Shown: piece after piece, positions 41,592-50,720 of the stretch
How positions within the stretch are numbered: the first letter of the stretch is position 1
Layout: the number at the start of each line of letters is the position of its first letter
Origin: JAHECW01 sp964641415
GTDB lineage: Bacteria > Acidobacteriota > Thermoanaerobaculia > Thermoanaerobaculales > Sulfomarinibacteraceae
NCBI GenBank assembly: GCA_964641415.1
Contig: CAZXMW010000010.1
Location: forward strand, 23,157-87,156
Direction: 5' to 3'
DNA: 64,000 nucleotides
Notes under the pieces: model-generated
The model's database searches: none
What the model saw: only the letters and a program-made list of their open reading frames with translations
What the model was told of the DNA's origin: nothing
Translations under genes and position numbers: made by a program

Positions 41592-42659
41592 ATGATCCGG
41601 TCGCCGATGTTCTCGCTCGTGCTGGCCGCGGCCGCCGCCGGTTGTGCCGGCGGCGCCGTCGTTGATCGCCCTGCCGGGCCGCCGGCCGCGCCGAGCGGAT
41701 GCCGGGTGCTCCGGACCAGCGGCGACGTGGCCGCGTTGCGGCGCGGCACGGGAGAGCTGGTCGTGGTCGTCGGCGAGGTCGATCTGCTGCGCTCATTCGA
41801 CGACGGCCGCAGCTGGCGCCGTGAGGCGTTGCCCGCACACTGCCGCTGGCCGGACGTCGCCGAGCTCGATGGGCGTCTGCTGGTTTCGTGTTCGGAGCCG
41901 ACGCCCCCCGGCCGGCTTCTGCTGCTGCGGGAGCGGGTTGACGGAGGCTGGCGGGCGCCCCTGGCGGTGGCCTCGTCCGCCGGTATCTTCATCGACACCC
42001 ACCTGCAGCCTCTGGAGGACGGATCGGTGCTGCTGCTCGCGACCGATCTCGACCGGCCGGGCGATCTCGACACCGCGGTCTACCGCCTCGAGCTGCGCAG
42101 GTCGGACGACGGCGGGACGACCTGGTCGGGGCCGGACACCGTGCTCTCGGGCCGGCGAGGGCTGCGCCTCGAGGATACCCGGACGGTGCGGCTCGCCGAC
42201 GGCGCGGTGCTGCTCGCCGTCGAACGGGAGACCGGCGAGGGCCTGCCGTCGACGGTGCGGCAGCTGCGGTCGACGGACGGCGGTCGCTCGTGGTCGGCGC
42301 CGGCCGTTCTCTGGCGCGGGGGCGACATCGAGCCCGGAGGCTACGTGTCGTTCGCCGACGGCGAGCTGTGGTTCGTCGCCTCGTCCGACGAGCGGGCGGG
42401 CGGCGGCTCCTACGCCCGCGCGATGATCCTCGTCCGACGCTCGTTCGACGGCGGCCGGTCCTGGTCCCGGCCCGAGGTGCTCGTCGACCGCGAGGACCAG
42501 CTGTCCTTCGGCGGCGTCGAGCTGGCAGACGACGAGGTGCTGCTGCCGAGCGTGCGCCGCTACCTTGGGCCGCGACGGCTGCTCGCGCTCTACGTTGTGT
42601 CCCGGCAGCCCGGCGGCGGTGTGCGGTGCGCGTCTGCGCCGCCGTTGGTCAGCCGATGA
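41592..42659 (+). CDS. Asp-box (BNR/sialidase-like) lipoprotein
   Basis: A 355-residue predicted lipoprotein: the signal peptide ends in A-A-A-A-A-G-C, a workable lipobox with the lipidated Cys near residue 18. The rest is a six-bladed sialidase-like propeller with four Asp boxes: S-F-D-D-G-R-S-W, S-D-D-G-G-T-T-W, S-T-D-G-G-R-S-W and S-F-D-G-G-R-S-W. Arginines and an E-D-T-R segment could serve an active site, but a full sialidase triad is not certain, so glycan hydrolysis or glycan binding are both possible. It starts six bases after copy 2 of the intergenic element. No clear ribosome site was seen. Confidence 0.83.
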   Translation: MIRSPMFSLVLAAAAAGCAGGAVVDRPAGPPAAPSGCRVLRTSGDVAALRRGTGELVVVVGEVDLLRSFDDGRSWRREALPAHCRWPDVAELDGRLLVSCSEPTPPGRLLLLRERVDGGWRAPLAVASSAGIFIDTHLQPLEDGSVLLLATDLDRPGDLDTAVYRLELRRSDDGGTTWSGPDTVLSGRRGLRLEDTRTVRLADGAVLLAVERETGEGLPSTVRQLRSTDGGRSWSAPAVLWRGGDIEPGGYVSFADGELWFVASSDERAGGGSYARAMILVRRSFDGGRSWSRPEVLVDREDQLSFGGVELADDEVLLPSVRRYLGPRRLLALYVVSRQPGGGVRCASAPPLVSR

Positions 42660-42681
42660 CGCGGTCGAGAACAGCTCGTGG

Positions 42682-44130
42682 TCAGCGGCCTTCGACGTGC
42701 AGCTCGGCGCTGTCGGTCATGGTCACCGTGAGCGTCGTCGGCAGGTTGCCGTCGACGCCTCGGACACGGCGGGTCGCCCAGCGCCGTCCCTGGCCGAACT
42801 GAAGCTCGCAGCCGAGAACTCGGACCTGGCTCGCCAGGGTCGCGTCGACCCCGGTCACCCGCACCCGGCACGGCGTCGCGACGTCGAGTCGAAGCGACGA
42901 CTCGTCCCTGACCTGGAACGTGAAGTCGGTGGCATCGGCGTCGGTCAGGTCGAGCTCGATCCGGCTGCGCTGCGCATTGAACTTTCTGAGTTCGCCGATG
43001 GCGGCCGCTGACGCCCGGCCGTCGTCGGCGCGCAGGGCCAGGCTGCGGGCGCCGACGATCTCGAGCTCGGCCCGGTTGACGGTCGCCGAGACGTGGCCGT
43101 CGATGTCGCGCAGATCGGCGCGGGCGCCGGTGGCGAGATTGAGATTGACATCACCGGCGTGCGCGTTGACCGCGATGCCGGCCGAGTCGCGGGCGGTGCC
43201 GCTCAGCGTGCCGCCGGCGTCGTCCGCGGTGAGCGAGCCGCCGGACAGGTCGACGGTGGTGGTGGCCGTGGTCTGCGACAGGGTGAGGTAGCTGGACTCC
43301 GCCTTGAGGTTGAGGCGGTTGATCCGGCAGTCGCGGACATCGACCGTGGCGTTGGCGCCGGTCACCGTTCCGTTGCCCTGAGACCGGACGAGCTCGACCT
43401 GGGCGTCGGTGCCGGTAACGTTGAACGAGCCGTGGACATTGTCCAGCAACATGCTGCCGCCGGCAAGCTCGGCGTGGATCGCCCCCCGGCAACCCTCGGC
43501 GGCTACCGAAGCGCCGTGCCCGGTCACCTTGAGCGTGCCCTGGTGACCGGCCACCTGCAGGTCACCTCCGGACACAGCGAGGTCGAGGGCGCCGGTCGTT
43601 TGATCGGTGCTCGTCAGGCAGTCGTCCAGCGATCCGACGAGGTTGCCGACGCGAGAGATCCGCGCCCGCGACCTTGTCAGCTCGAGCTCGAGGGCCGGCG
43701 CGGGCCGGCCGGGCTCTGCCGGTTCGCCGACGCGATGCTCGATGACGAGCTCGACGTCGTCGCCCTGCACTGCCAGACCGGTGGCGGGCGGCACCACCAG
43801 CTGGATCGCGCTCCGAGACACGACTGCGCCGTCGGGCGCCGGCGCCCTCTCGACGAGCACCATGCCGTCGACTGACGACGGTGCGAGCTCGGCGAGGCCC
43901 GGACGGTCGGGTTCGGCCTCGACCCAGCGCAGCAGCGGCGCTGCTTCGGGGTCGAACGCCACCGTGATGTCGGCGCTGTCGACCGCGAGCCGCACCGGCG
44001 CCTCGGGCAGCTCGACCTCCCGGGGCACACGCGGTTCGGCGGCTGCCGCGACCAGCGGCAGCAGCAGCCCGATGGCGGCGGCGACAGCGGTGCGAAATCG
44101 GTTCTGAATCATGTCGCGATGGTATCGCAC
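42682..44130 (-). CDS. Exported adhesin-like beta-helix protein (DUF4097/DUF2807-like)
   Basis: A 482-residue exported protein. The signal peptide ends near A-A-A-A-E-P (about 30). The middle (about 160-400) consists of short repeating beta turns such as G-A-L-D-L-A-V-S-G-G-D-L, G-S-F-N-V-T-G-T-D-A and A-D-L-R-D-I-D-G-H-V, characteristic of putative auto-transporter adhesin head domains. The family's function is poorly known; a cell-surface structural role is likely. The GTG start abuts the stop of the methyltransferase gene (TGAGTG) with GAGG just upstream; an ATG at 44112 is the alternative. It is the last gene of this operon. Confidence 0.72.
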   Translation of the reverse strand: MRYHRDMIQNRFRTAVAAAIGLLLPLVAAAAEPRVPREVELPEAPVRLAVDSADITVAFDPEAAPLLRWVEAEPDRPGLAELAPSSVDGMVLVERAPAPDGAVVSRSAIQLVVPPATGLAVQGDDVELVIEHRVGEPAEPGRPAPALELELTRSRARISRVGNLVGSLDDCLTSTDQTTGALDLAVSGGDLQVAGHQGTLKVTGHGASVAAEGCRGAIHAELAGGSMLLDNVHGSFNVTGTDAQVELVRSQGNGTVTGANATVDVRDCRINRLNLKAESSYLTLSQTTATTTVDLSGGSLTADDAGGTLSGTARDSAGIAVNAHAGDVNLNLATGARADLRDIDGHVSATVNRAELEIVGARSLALRADDGRASAAAIGELRKFNAQRSRIELDLTDADATDFTFQVRDESSLRLDVATPCRVRVTGVDATLASQVRVLGCELQFGQGRRWATRRVRGVDGNLPTTLTVTMTDSAELHVEGR

Positions 44131-46302
44131 TCAACCTCGCCGGCCCCGCAGCCGGTCGGACAGCCGATGGCCGGCGAGCGCGAGGCGGATCAGGGGGCGA
44201 CGGACAGTGGTCGTCCGCCACGCCTCGAGCCTGGCCAGCTCGGCGGCGAGACGGTGGGCGGTGGCGGTGGCGTCGTCGAACTCGGATTCGAGCCTCGCCC
44301 CCTCGGCTTCCACTTCGCCGATCCGTGATCGCGCGCCGTCGAGCTCGGTTTCGAGCCGGCGCTGATAGCGTCGCGCCTCGTCGATCTGCGACCGCATGCG
44401 GTCGAGCTCGGTTTCGAGGTTCTGCTGGTACTCGTGCGCCTCGTCGATCTGCGACCGCATGCCGTCGAGCTCGGTCTCGAGGCTCTGCTGGTACTCGCGC
44501 GCCTCGTCGAGAGCGGCCTGCGAGGCCTCGCGATGGGCGGCCAGCTCGAGCTGCAGCCGGTCGACGGTCGCGCCGAGCTCGATCAGGTCGCGGCGAAGCT
44601 GCGTGACCGGCAGGGTCAAAGCCACCGCGCGGTCGCCGTGGGACGTCGAGCCGAGGGCGCCGAGCCGGGCCTCGACCCGATCGGCCGCCTCGCCGGTGAC
44701 CGCCTCCTGCAGCACGGACTCGTCGTGCCGGAAGCGGAGGCGCTCCTGCTCGGTGACGTCGAGCCCGATGAGACCGCCGAGCTCGGCCGCGATGGCGTCG
44801 ACGCCGGTGTCAGCGCCGAACGGGTGTGGGCTGCCGCCGACCACCAGCTCGAGAGCGAAGTACCAGAGGGCCCGGTACCGGACCAGTCGGGCGTCGACCC
44901 TCGTCGCGGCCCGCCACTCGCGGTCGACGAACTCGAGAGCGGCGCCGGCGTCGACGAAGTTGGACAGGCTGACGTCGAGGTACTCCGGCGGCAGCGACGG
45001 CCGGTCCGGTGGCGCGGCGAATGGCGCCGCCGGCGACGCGGCCGAGCCGGTTGCGGGCCGCTCGGCCTCGGTGAGCTTTCGGTGCCACGCTTCGATCACA
45101 CGGGCCAGGGCCTCGCGATCCCGGTGGCGGGCGGCCTCGAGAGCTCGCTGCTCGACGGTCGGTCCGGCGAAGAACGGCGCCGACTTCTCGGGCTCGTGGC
45201 CGAGCCACGCAGCCGGGCCGCCGGACGCTCCCGGCCGGATCGGCCCGCCGGTCAGATGAAGGCCGCGACCGGGCTCGCGACGCAGCACCTGGACCCGGCG
45301 CAGCGGTCTCAGGCGGTCGGAGCTGAAGTGCCAGGCGACAGCGGTGCGGTCGGTGATCGCGTCGAGGCCGGTGTCGGCGCGCGCGGCGGCGATCAGGAAC
45401 GAGTTGGCGATGTCCGGGCCGAGGCCGGCGTCGAGGAAGCTGCGGTGGGCCGCACGGTCGTCGCAGGTGCGGCTCGGCGGGTGGGCGAGATCGACCATGG
45501 GCCGGCCGACCAGGTGGTCGATGACGGTGGTGGCGTCGGAGAAGTCGTAGGCGGCCTCGGACAGGACGACCCGCGGCAGCTTGTAGTCGGGAAACGGGAA
45601 GTACCAGCGCTGGGCGCCGAATCCGACGCTTGCGAGGGCCCGGCCGAGCTCGGCGCGCGACACCGTGCACACGGCAGGCCGACCCGGGTAGCCTTCGACG
45701 CCGGCCCAGGCCTCGCCCAGGTGGTCCTCGGCGAAGCCGAGCAGGTACTTGAGTCCGAGCCGGTTCTCGACGGCGATCACCATGGCCCCGGCGGGCCGCA
45801 CCAGACGACCGGCGCGGTCGAGGAAATCGAGCTGTCGGTCGAGCCCGTCTGAGCAGCTGCCCGCGTACTCGATCACGCCGACCGAGATCACCAGGTCGAA
45901 GCCGGCGGGATCGTCGAATCCGGCGAGCGGTCCGCACACGACCTCGACGGTGTCCAGGTCGGCGCAGCGCCGGGCGACTGCGGCGGCGCGCTCGGCGTCG
46001 CCCTCGAGCGCGACCACCGTCGCCCCGCGCTCGCCCAGATGACGGGTCACGGCGCCCGTGCCGGCGCCGATCTCGAGCACCCGAAAGCGGCGTGGGATGT
46101 CGAACGGCCGCAGGATGTTGCCTCGTTTCGGACTGAAGTGGTAAAGGGTCGGCCAGTCGACCGCGCGGCCGGCCAGCTCGTCCGAGCCGTCCGACCGGTC
46201 GGCGACCTCGTCGAGGGCCGACAGCACCGCGCTCTCGGCGCCGTCGGCGTACGGCCGTTGGCCGTCGAGGAATCGGATCCTGGTGTTCGGGCTGTCGGTC
46301 AT
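44131..46302 (-). CDS. SAM-dependent methyltransferase with C-terminal coiled coil
   Basis: A 723-residue protein. The N-terminal class I methyltransferase domain shows motif I V-L-E-I-G-A-G-T-G (75-83), an acidic L-E-G-D end of strand two, and D-L-V-I-S-V-G-V-I-E-Y. The middle part (about 300-570) is unassigned. Residues about 590-690 form a coiled coil with three near-identical 21-residue repeats around E-Y-Q-Q-x-L-E-T-E-L-D-x-M-R-S-Q-I-D. The layout recalls length-controlling methyltransferases of O-antigen synthesis such as WbdD, where a coiled coil acts as a molecular ruler; here that is an inference from context. Copy 3 of the intergenic element lies upstream, with TATAAT between. Confidence 0.85.
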   Translation of the reverse strand: MTDSPNTRIRFLDGQRPYADGAESAVLSALDEVADRSDGSDELAGRAVDWPTLYHFSPKRGNILRPFDIPRRFRVLEIGAGTGAVTRHLGERGATVVALEGDAERAAAVARRCADLDTVEVVCGPLAGFDDPAGFDLVISVGVIEYAGSCSDGLDRQLDFLDRAGRLVRPAGAMVIAVENRLGLKYLLGFAEDHLGEAWAGVEGYPGRPAVCTVSRAELGRALASVGFGAQRWYFPFPDYKLPRVVLSEAAYDFSDATTVIDHLVGRPMVDLAHPPSRTCDDRAAHRSFLDAGLGPDIANSFLIAAARADTGLDAITDRTAVAWHFSSDRLRPLRRVQVLRREPGRGLHLTGGPIRPGASGGPAAWLGHEPEKSAPFFAGPTVEQRALEAARHRDREALARVIEAWHRKLTEAERPATGSAASPAAPFAAPPDRPSLPPEYLDVSLSNFVDAGAALEFVDREWRAATRVDARLVRYRALWYFALELVVGGSPHPFGADTGVDAIAAELGGLIGLDVTEQERLRFRHDESVLQEAVTGEAADRVEARLGALGSTSHGDRAVALTLPVTQLRRDLIELGATVDRLQLELAAHREASQAALDEAREYQQSLETELDGMRSQIDEAHEYQQNLETELDRMRSQIDEARRYQRRLETELDGARSRIGEVEAEGARLESEFDDATATAHRLAAELARLEAWRTTTVRRPLIRLALAGHRLSDRLRGRRG
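44338..44526. repeat. Three 63-bp coding repeats in the methyltransferase coiled coil
   Basis: Three direct copies of a 63-bp unit beginning at 44338, 44401 and 44464, each with GTCGAGCTCGGT at its start. They encode 21 residues (three heptads) of the coiled coil, so gain or loss of a unit keeps the frame and changes rod length. Confidence 0.85.
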
Positions 46303-46360
46303 CCAATCTCCGACCGTGCCGGCTCTGCCACGGCGAGGCTCGCGCCGGATTATACCCGGG

Positions 46361-46521
46361 CTCAGGTGAGTGATTCTCACTGCCGATCTGGACCAATCTC
46401 TCGCGCCCTGGATGGCTGCGAAAATATTTGACACACCGAAGGATATGCCTCCGTTTTCTTCCAACCATCAGCGCATCACGATCTTGGCCCACCTCATCCA
46501 GCAGAACCGCTCATCTCAGGC
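46361..46521. repeat. Conserved intergenic element, copy 3
   Basis: A full copy of about 161 bp in the divergent region between the methyltransferase (minus) and glycosyltransferase (plus) genes, beginning CTCAGGTGAG and ending CTCATCTCAGGC. On the minus strand a TATAAT hexamer (46349-46354) lies just beyond it, about 47 bases before the methyltransferase start. The rest of the 324-base gap (46303-46626) holds no other gene. Confidence 0.85.
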
Positions 46522-46626
46522 CCGCGTTGACCGCCGGGCAGGATTCGCTGAGAATGGCGCGCAGGATCGGGGGACCGTTCAGGCCATGACCGACGAGCGA
46601 CAGACCGTGCCCGCCCGGGACGTCGG

Positions 46627-49131
46627 ATGACGACCATCCACGCCGTCGTCGTCCACCATCGCGGCCGGGAGATGCTCGACGTCTGCCTGCGGACGTTGCT
46701 CGACTCGGCGGATGTCGACCTGGCGGTGGTCGTGGTGCTCAACGGCTGCGACGAACCGCTTCCCGAGCTGGTCGAAAGCTCGCCGCGGGTCCACGTGGTG
46801 ACGACCGACGCTCCGATCGGTTTCTCCGAGGCCAACAACGCCGGCACCGACTGGGCGGTCGCCAACCTCGGCCCGGCGGACTACTACTACTTCGTCAACA
46901 ACGACACCCGCTCCGACCCGGCCGGGCTGGCCACGTTGGTCGCCGCTGTAGAAGCCGATGGCGAGGCGGCGGCGGCCGGGCCCATGTTGCTCATCGACTG
47001 GGCGCCGGGCTTCCTCAACAGCCTCGGGCTCAACGTCACCCGGGACGCGTGGGCCTGGGACGAAGGGATCGGGATCGGCCTCGCTGACTACGGCCCGCTG
47101 CCTCGGCGCCGGCGGGTCATTGCGGTCACCGGTTCAGCCTTGCTGGTCAAGGCCGACGTCTACCACCGGGTCGGCGGTTGGACCGAGCTCTACGACTTCT
47201 ATTTCGAGGACATCGACCTGTGCCTCAAGATCCGCGGCGCGGGCTACTCGATCGTCCAGGAGCCGGCCGCCGTGGTCTACCATCACGTGTCCGCGACCAT
47301 GACGCTGGAGTCCGACTACAAGTACTACCTGTTCTGGCGCAACCGGCTGGTGCTCGCGATGGTGCACTGGCCCGTCGGTCTGCTCGCACGCCTGGTTCGG
47401 GTCGCGGTGGTCGGCGAGATTCTGGGCCGGCCGTGGGCCGAGAGCGCGCTCCAGCGCCGGGCGCTGTGCGGTGCGCTCGCCAAGCTGCCGCGCGCCATGG
47501 CGGCGCGCCGGCGATTCGGCGGCAATCGGGACTGGGCGGCGATGCTCGCACCGCGCGGCTCGGTTCCCGTGATCACTCTGCCCGAGAGAGACGCCGCCGT
47601 CGACGAGCCGGCCGGCGGCGAGCCGCCCGAGGTCTGGCGGCCCGCGGCCCGGCTGCGAGCCCGGGCAATCGACGGCCGGCGCGTGCTCGTCTTCGGTTGC
47701 GCGCCGCTGCCGTTCGAGAACCAGCGTATGAACTATGCGCCGGGGGCCCGGACCTGGCAGATCGTCGAGCCGCTCGCCGACGCCGGTCACGCGGTGTGCG
47801 TCGTCGCCCAGCGGATCCCCGGCGCCTACGAGTGCGACGACGCCGAAGTCGTCCGGCTCGAGCGTTCGGGTGTCGAGGTCTTCACGCTCGACGTCGAGTC
47901 ATTTCGGCGACCGGGGGTGGTTGACGGGCTGGTCGACTGGTTCTCCCCGGAGGTCGTCATCGGTGCGGCGTCGACGGTGCCGGCTCTGCGCGCGGTCGAG
48001 GTCGCCGGCGACCGGCCGGTGTGGGTCGACCTGTTCGGCGACCTCATGGCCGAGGCCCAGGCGCGTCTCGGCGTGCACCCGCAAGAGAGTTTGGCGCCGT
48101 ACCGCGATGTGCTCGCGACGCTGCTCGAGCGCGGTGACGTCTTTTCGGCGGTGTCCGACCGCCAGCGCGACGCCGTGCTGGGGCAGCTCGGGCTGGTCGG
48201 ACGGCTCAACCGCAACACCCGCGACGTGGCGCTGGTCCACACCGTCCCGTGCAGCATTCCGCCGGACGGCGGCGACGAGTTCGTTCCGGGTGGCGATGAG
48301 GTGCTCGACGACGTCGACGACGGCGACGTCGTCGTGCTGTGGAGTGGGGGATTCAACACATGGTGTGACGTCGACACCCTGGTCGATGGTGTCGAACGCG
48401 CCATGGCAGCCGACCCGAGGATCCTCCTGGTCGCCACCGGGGGGTCGATCCCCGGCCACGACGACGTCAGCTACGCGAGATTCCTCAACCGGGTCGAACG
48501 CTCCGACCAACGCGACCGGTTCGTCGTCAAAGGCGCGGTCGAAAGCCGGCTGGCTGCGCGGTACCGGCGTCGCGCCGACCTCGGGGTGGTGACCGAGAAG
48601 GCCGTCGCCGAGCGTAGGCTCGGCTCGAGCGGCCGCGTGCTCGGCTGGCTCGACGCCGGCCTTCCGGTGATCTGCACCGCGGTTTCGGAGCTCGGCGCGA
48701 TGCTCGCCGAGCAAAGCCTCGCCGGGATCTACCGGGTCGGCGACCCGGACGACCTGGCGCGGGCGATTTTGGACGATGCCGGCGACCTCGACGCCGCCGG
48801 CGATCGGGCGCGCCGGGCGCGGGCCTTCGCCCGGGAGGTCTGGCGCCCGCAGGCGACCACGCGACCGCTCGTGCGCTGGGTCGAGACCGCAGGGCGGGCG
48901 CCCGACGCGGGGACGGACAACCCGCTGTCGCTGGTCGCGGCCGTGGCGGCACAGCGACGGCTCGAGGCCGCTGCGGTCGAGCTCGACGAGGCGCGCGCGG
49001 CCTACCACGAGGTTCGTTCCGAGCTGGGTCGGATCCACACCAGCCGCATGTGGAAAACCTGGATGACCTACCACCGGTGGCTGTCGTGGCTGCCGCCGCG
49101 CGGTCGCGGCGGCCGGCGAACGCCGCGGTGA
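46627..49131 (+). CDS. Two-domain glycosyltransferase (GT2 plus GT-B)
   Basis: An 834-residue fusion. The GT2 (GT-A fold) domain (1-300) resembles rhamnosyltransferases: G-F-S-E-A-N-N-A-G, F-V-N-N-D-T (metal-binding, 89-94), G-S-A-L-L-V and the E-D-I-D-L-C-L-K catalytic segment (about 198-205). The second part (about 355-760) is GT-B-like: V-L-V-F-G-C-A-P-L-P-F-E-N, V-V-L-W-S-G-G-F-N-T-W and a C-terminal donor-site half. The end (about 780-834) is a helix with S-R-M-W-K-T-W, often seen in glycan-assembly enzymes. The second half is clearly homologous to the next gene. It should add two sugars in surface-polysaccharide synthesis. Confidence 0.9.
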   Translation: MTTIHAVVVHHRGREMLDVCLRTLLDSADVDLAVVVVLNGCDEPLPELVESSPRVHVVTTDAPIGFSEANNAGTDWAVANLGPADYYYFVNNDTRSDPAGLATLVAAVEADGEAAAAGPMLLIDWAPGFLNSLGLNVTRDAWAWDEGIGIGLADYGPLPRRRRVIAVTGSALLVKADVYHRVGGWTELYDFYFEDIDLCLKIRGAGYSIVQEPAAVVYHHVSATMTLESDYKYYLFWRNRLVLAMVHWPVGLLARLVRVAVVGEILGRPWAESALQRRALCGALAKLPRAMAARRRFGGNRDWAAMLAPRGSVPVITLPERDAAVDEPAGGEPPEVWRPAARLRARAIDGRRVLVFGCAPLPFENQRMNYAPGARTWQIVEPLADAGHAVCVVAQRIPGAYECDDAEVVRLERSGVEVFTLDVESFRRPGVVDGLVDWFSPEVVIGAASTVPALRAVEVAGDRPVWVDLFGDLMAEAQARLGVHPQESLAPYRDVLATLLERGDVFSAVSDRQRDAVLGQLGLVGRLNRNTRDVALVHTVPCSIPPDGGDEFVPGGDEVLDDVDDGDVVVLWSGGFNTWCDVDTLVDGVERAMAADPRILLVATGGSIPGHDDVSYARFLNRVERSDQRDRFVVKGAVESRLAARYRRRADLGVVTEKAVAERRLGSSGRVLGWLDAGLPVICTAVSELGAMLAEQSLAGIYRVGDPDDLARAILDDAGDLDAAGDRARRARAFAREVWRPQATTRPLVRWVETAGRAPDAGTDNPLSLVAAVAAQRRLEAAAVELDEARAAYHEVRSELGRIHTSRMWKTWMTYHRWLSWLPPRGRGGRRTPR

Positions 49132-49155
49132 CGGTTCGGTGACCGGAGGTCCGGC

Positions 49156-50646
49156 ATGTCCAAGCTCCTGATTCTCGGTGTCAGCCCACTGCCCTTCGAG
49201 TCGACCCGGCGGTCGTTCGGGCCGGGCACCCGAACCTGGCAGCTCACCGAGCCGCTCATCGCCGACCGCCACGAGATCCGGCTGATCGGAATGAGGATCC
49301 CGCAGACCTACCCGTCGGACACGCCTCCCGAGATCGTCGACCGCCGGTGCCGGCTGAGCTACGCCTCGGTGACCGACCAGCTCTACCTTCAGACGGATTA
49401 CGTGCAACGAGAGGCCGACGCGTTCGGTCCCGACGCGGTGATCTTTGCCCACGGCTCGGCGTCCTACGCGGACGGCGTGCTCGAAACCTCGGCGCCGGTT
49501 TGGGTCGATGTCTGCGGGCACGTCATGGCCGAGGCGCAGGCCAAGGCCGCGGTCTACGGCGACGACAGCTATCTCGACTACTTTTTCGGCAAGATGCTCG
49601 GCTCGCTGTTCCGGGGCGACATCTTCTCAACGGTGTCCGACGCCCAGGCTTTCGCGCTCATCGGCGAGCTCGGCATGGCAGGCCGCCTCAACTCCCACAC
49701 CAACGGCCACGGGCTGGTCCACACCATCCCGTGCGGCGTCGAGGAGGACGACTACCGGCAACAGACCCAGACCACCGTTCTGCGCGGCGTCGATGTCGCT
49801 GACGACGACTTCGTCGTGCTGTGGAGCGGCGGCTTCAATACCTGGACCGATGTCGACACCATGTTCGACGGGCTCAGTCGGGCCATGGACCGCGATGCGT
49901 CGATCCACTTCGTCGCCACCGGTGGTCAGATCGACGGTCACGACGAGCTCACCTACCCGCGCTTCGTCGAGCGGGTCGATGGCTCGCCCCACCGCGACCG
50001 CTTCCACCTCAAGGGCTGGCTGCCGCGCGACCTGGTGCCCGATTACTACCTCGAGGCCGACGTCGGGATCAACTGCGAGAAGGACATCTACGAGGTCCGT
50101 CTCGGCAGCAAGCACCGGATCCTCGACTGGTCGCGGGCAGCGCTGCCGGTGGTGACGACCCGGGTCACCGAGCTGAGCATGGCGGTCGAGGCCGACGGGG
50201 TCGGTTTCGTGGTGCCGGCGGCCGATCCCGCGGCGCTTTCCGGCGCCGTTCTCGAGGCGGCGTCGCGCCGGCACGAGCTCGCCGACATGGGCGAACGATT
50301 CCGGCAGAGCATGCGGCGCCGCTACGGCTTCCGGGCCTCGACGACAGCACTGCGCGAATGGGCGCGATCGCCGGCCCCGGCGCCGGACCGGGGCCGGGTC
50401 GACACCTGCCTCGCCCGGGTCCTGGCGCCGGCGGCGGCCGAGCTGGCGCCGGAAGGTGGGCCCAACGCGGCCGACCGTGGGCCTCGGGACGAGCCCGGTG
50501 GGCGACCGGCGCCGTTCCCCGACGAGAACCGCCGTCAGTGGCTCATCCGCGTCATCCGGCAGTCGTACCGCGACGGTGGGGTCGGGATGGTCCTTCGGCG
50601 AACGATCGGCCGCTTGACGAACTCGCCGAGGAGGGGCGCCGAGTAG
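49156..50646 (+). CDS. Glycosyltransferase (GT-B fold)
   Basis: A 496-residue protein homologous to residues about 355-760 of the preceding fusion protein. Shared blocks are P-L-P-F-E, R-T-W-Q-x-x-E-P-L, M-A-E-A-Q-A, V-H-T-x-P-C and V-V-L-W-S-G-G-F-N-T-W-x-D-V-D-T. In the donor half, G-L-N-C-E-K-D-like G-I-N-C-E-K-D and R-L-G-S-K-H-R-I-L-D-W are visible. The C-terminal 90 residues are Pro/Ala-rich and then basic. GGAGG sets the start, 24 bases after the previous stop. It presumably acts in the same glycan pathway; donor and acceptor are unknown. Confidence 0.88.
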   Translation: MSKLLILGVSPLPFESTRRSFGPGTRTWQLTEPLIADRHEIRLIGMRIPQTYPSDTPPEIVDRRCRLSYASVTDQLYLQTDYVQREADAFGPDAVIFAHGSASYADGVLETSAPVWVDVCGHVMAEAQAKAAVYGDDSYLDYFFGKMLGSLFRGDIFSTVSDAQAFALIGELGMAGRLNSHTNGHGLVHTIPCGVEEDDYRQQTQTTVLRGVDVADDDFVVLWSGGFNTWTDVDTMFDGLSRAMDRDASIHFVATGGQIDGHDELTYPRFVERVDGSPHRDRFHLKGWLPRDLVPDYYLEADVGINCEKDIYEVRLGSKHRILDWSRAALPVVTTRVTELSMAVEADGVGFVVPAADPAALSGAVLEAASRRHELADMGERFRQSMRRRYGFRASTTALREWARSPAPAPDRGRVDTCLARVLAPAAAELAPEGGPNAADRGPRDEPGGRPAPFPDENRRQWLIRVIRQSYRDGGVGMVLRRTIGRLTNSPRRGAE

Positions 50647-50720
50647 ACCCGTAGCTCCGGAACAAAATTTCGCGGTGCCGCCTCCGAGGACTTCCCAATC
50701 GTGCGGGCCACGAGCCGGGG

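Noticed and set aside
46303..46464. Upstream extension of the methyltransferase frame into intergenic element copy 3
   Set aside because: The extension runs through the non-coding element; a similar peptide from copy 2 reflects shared DNA, and changes are not focused on third positions.
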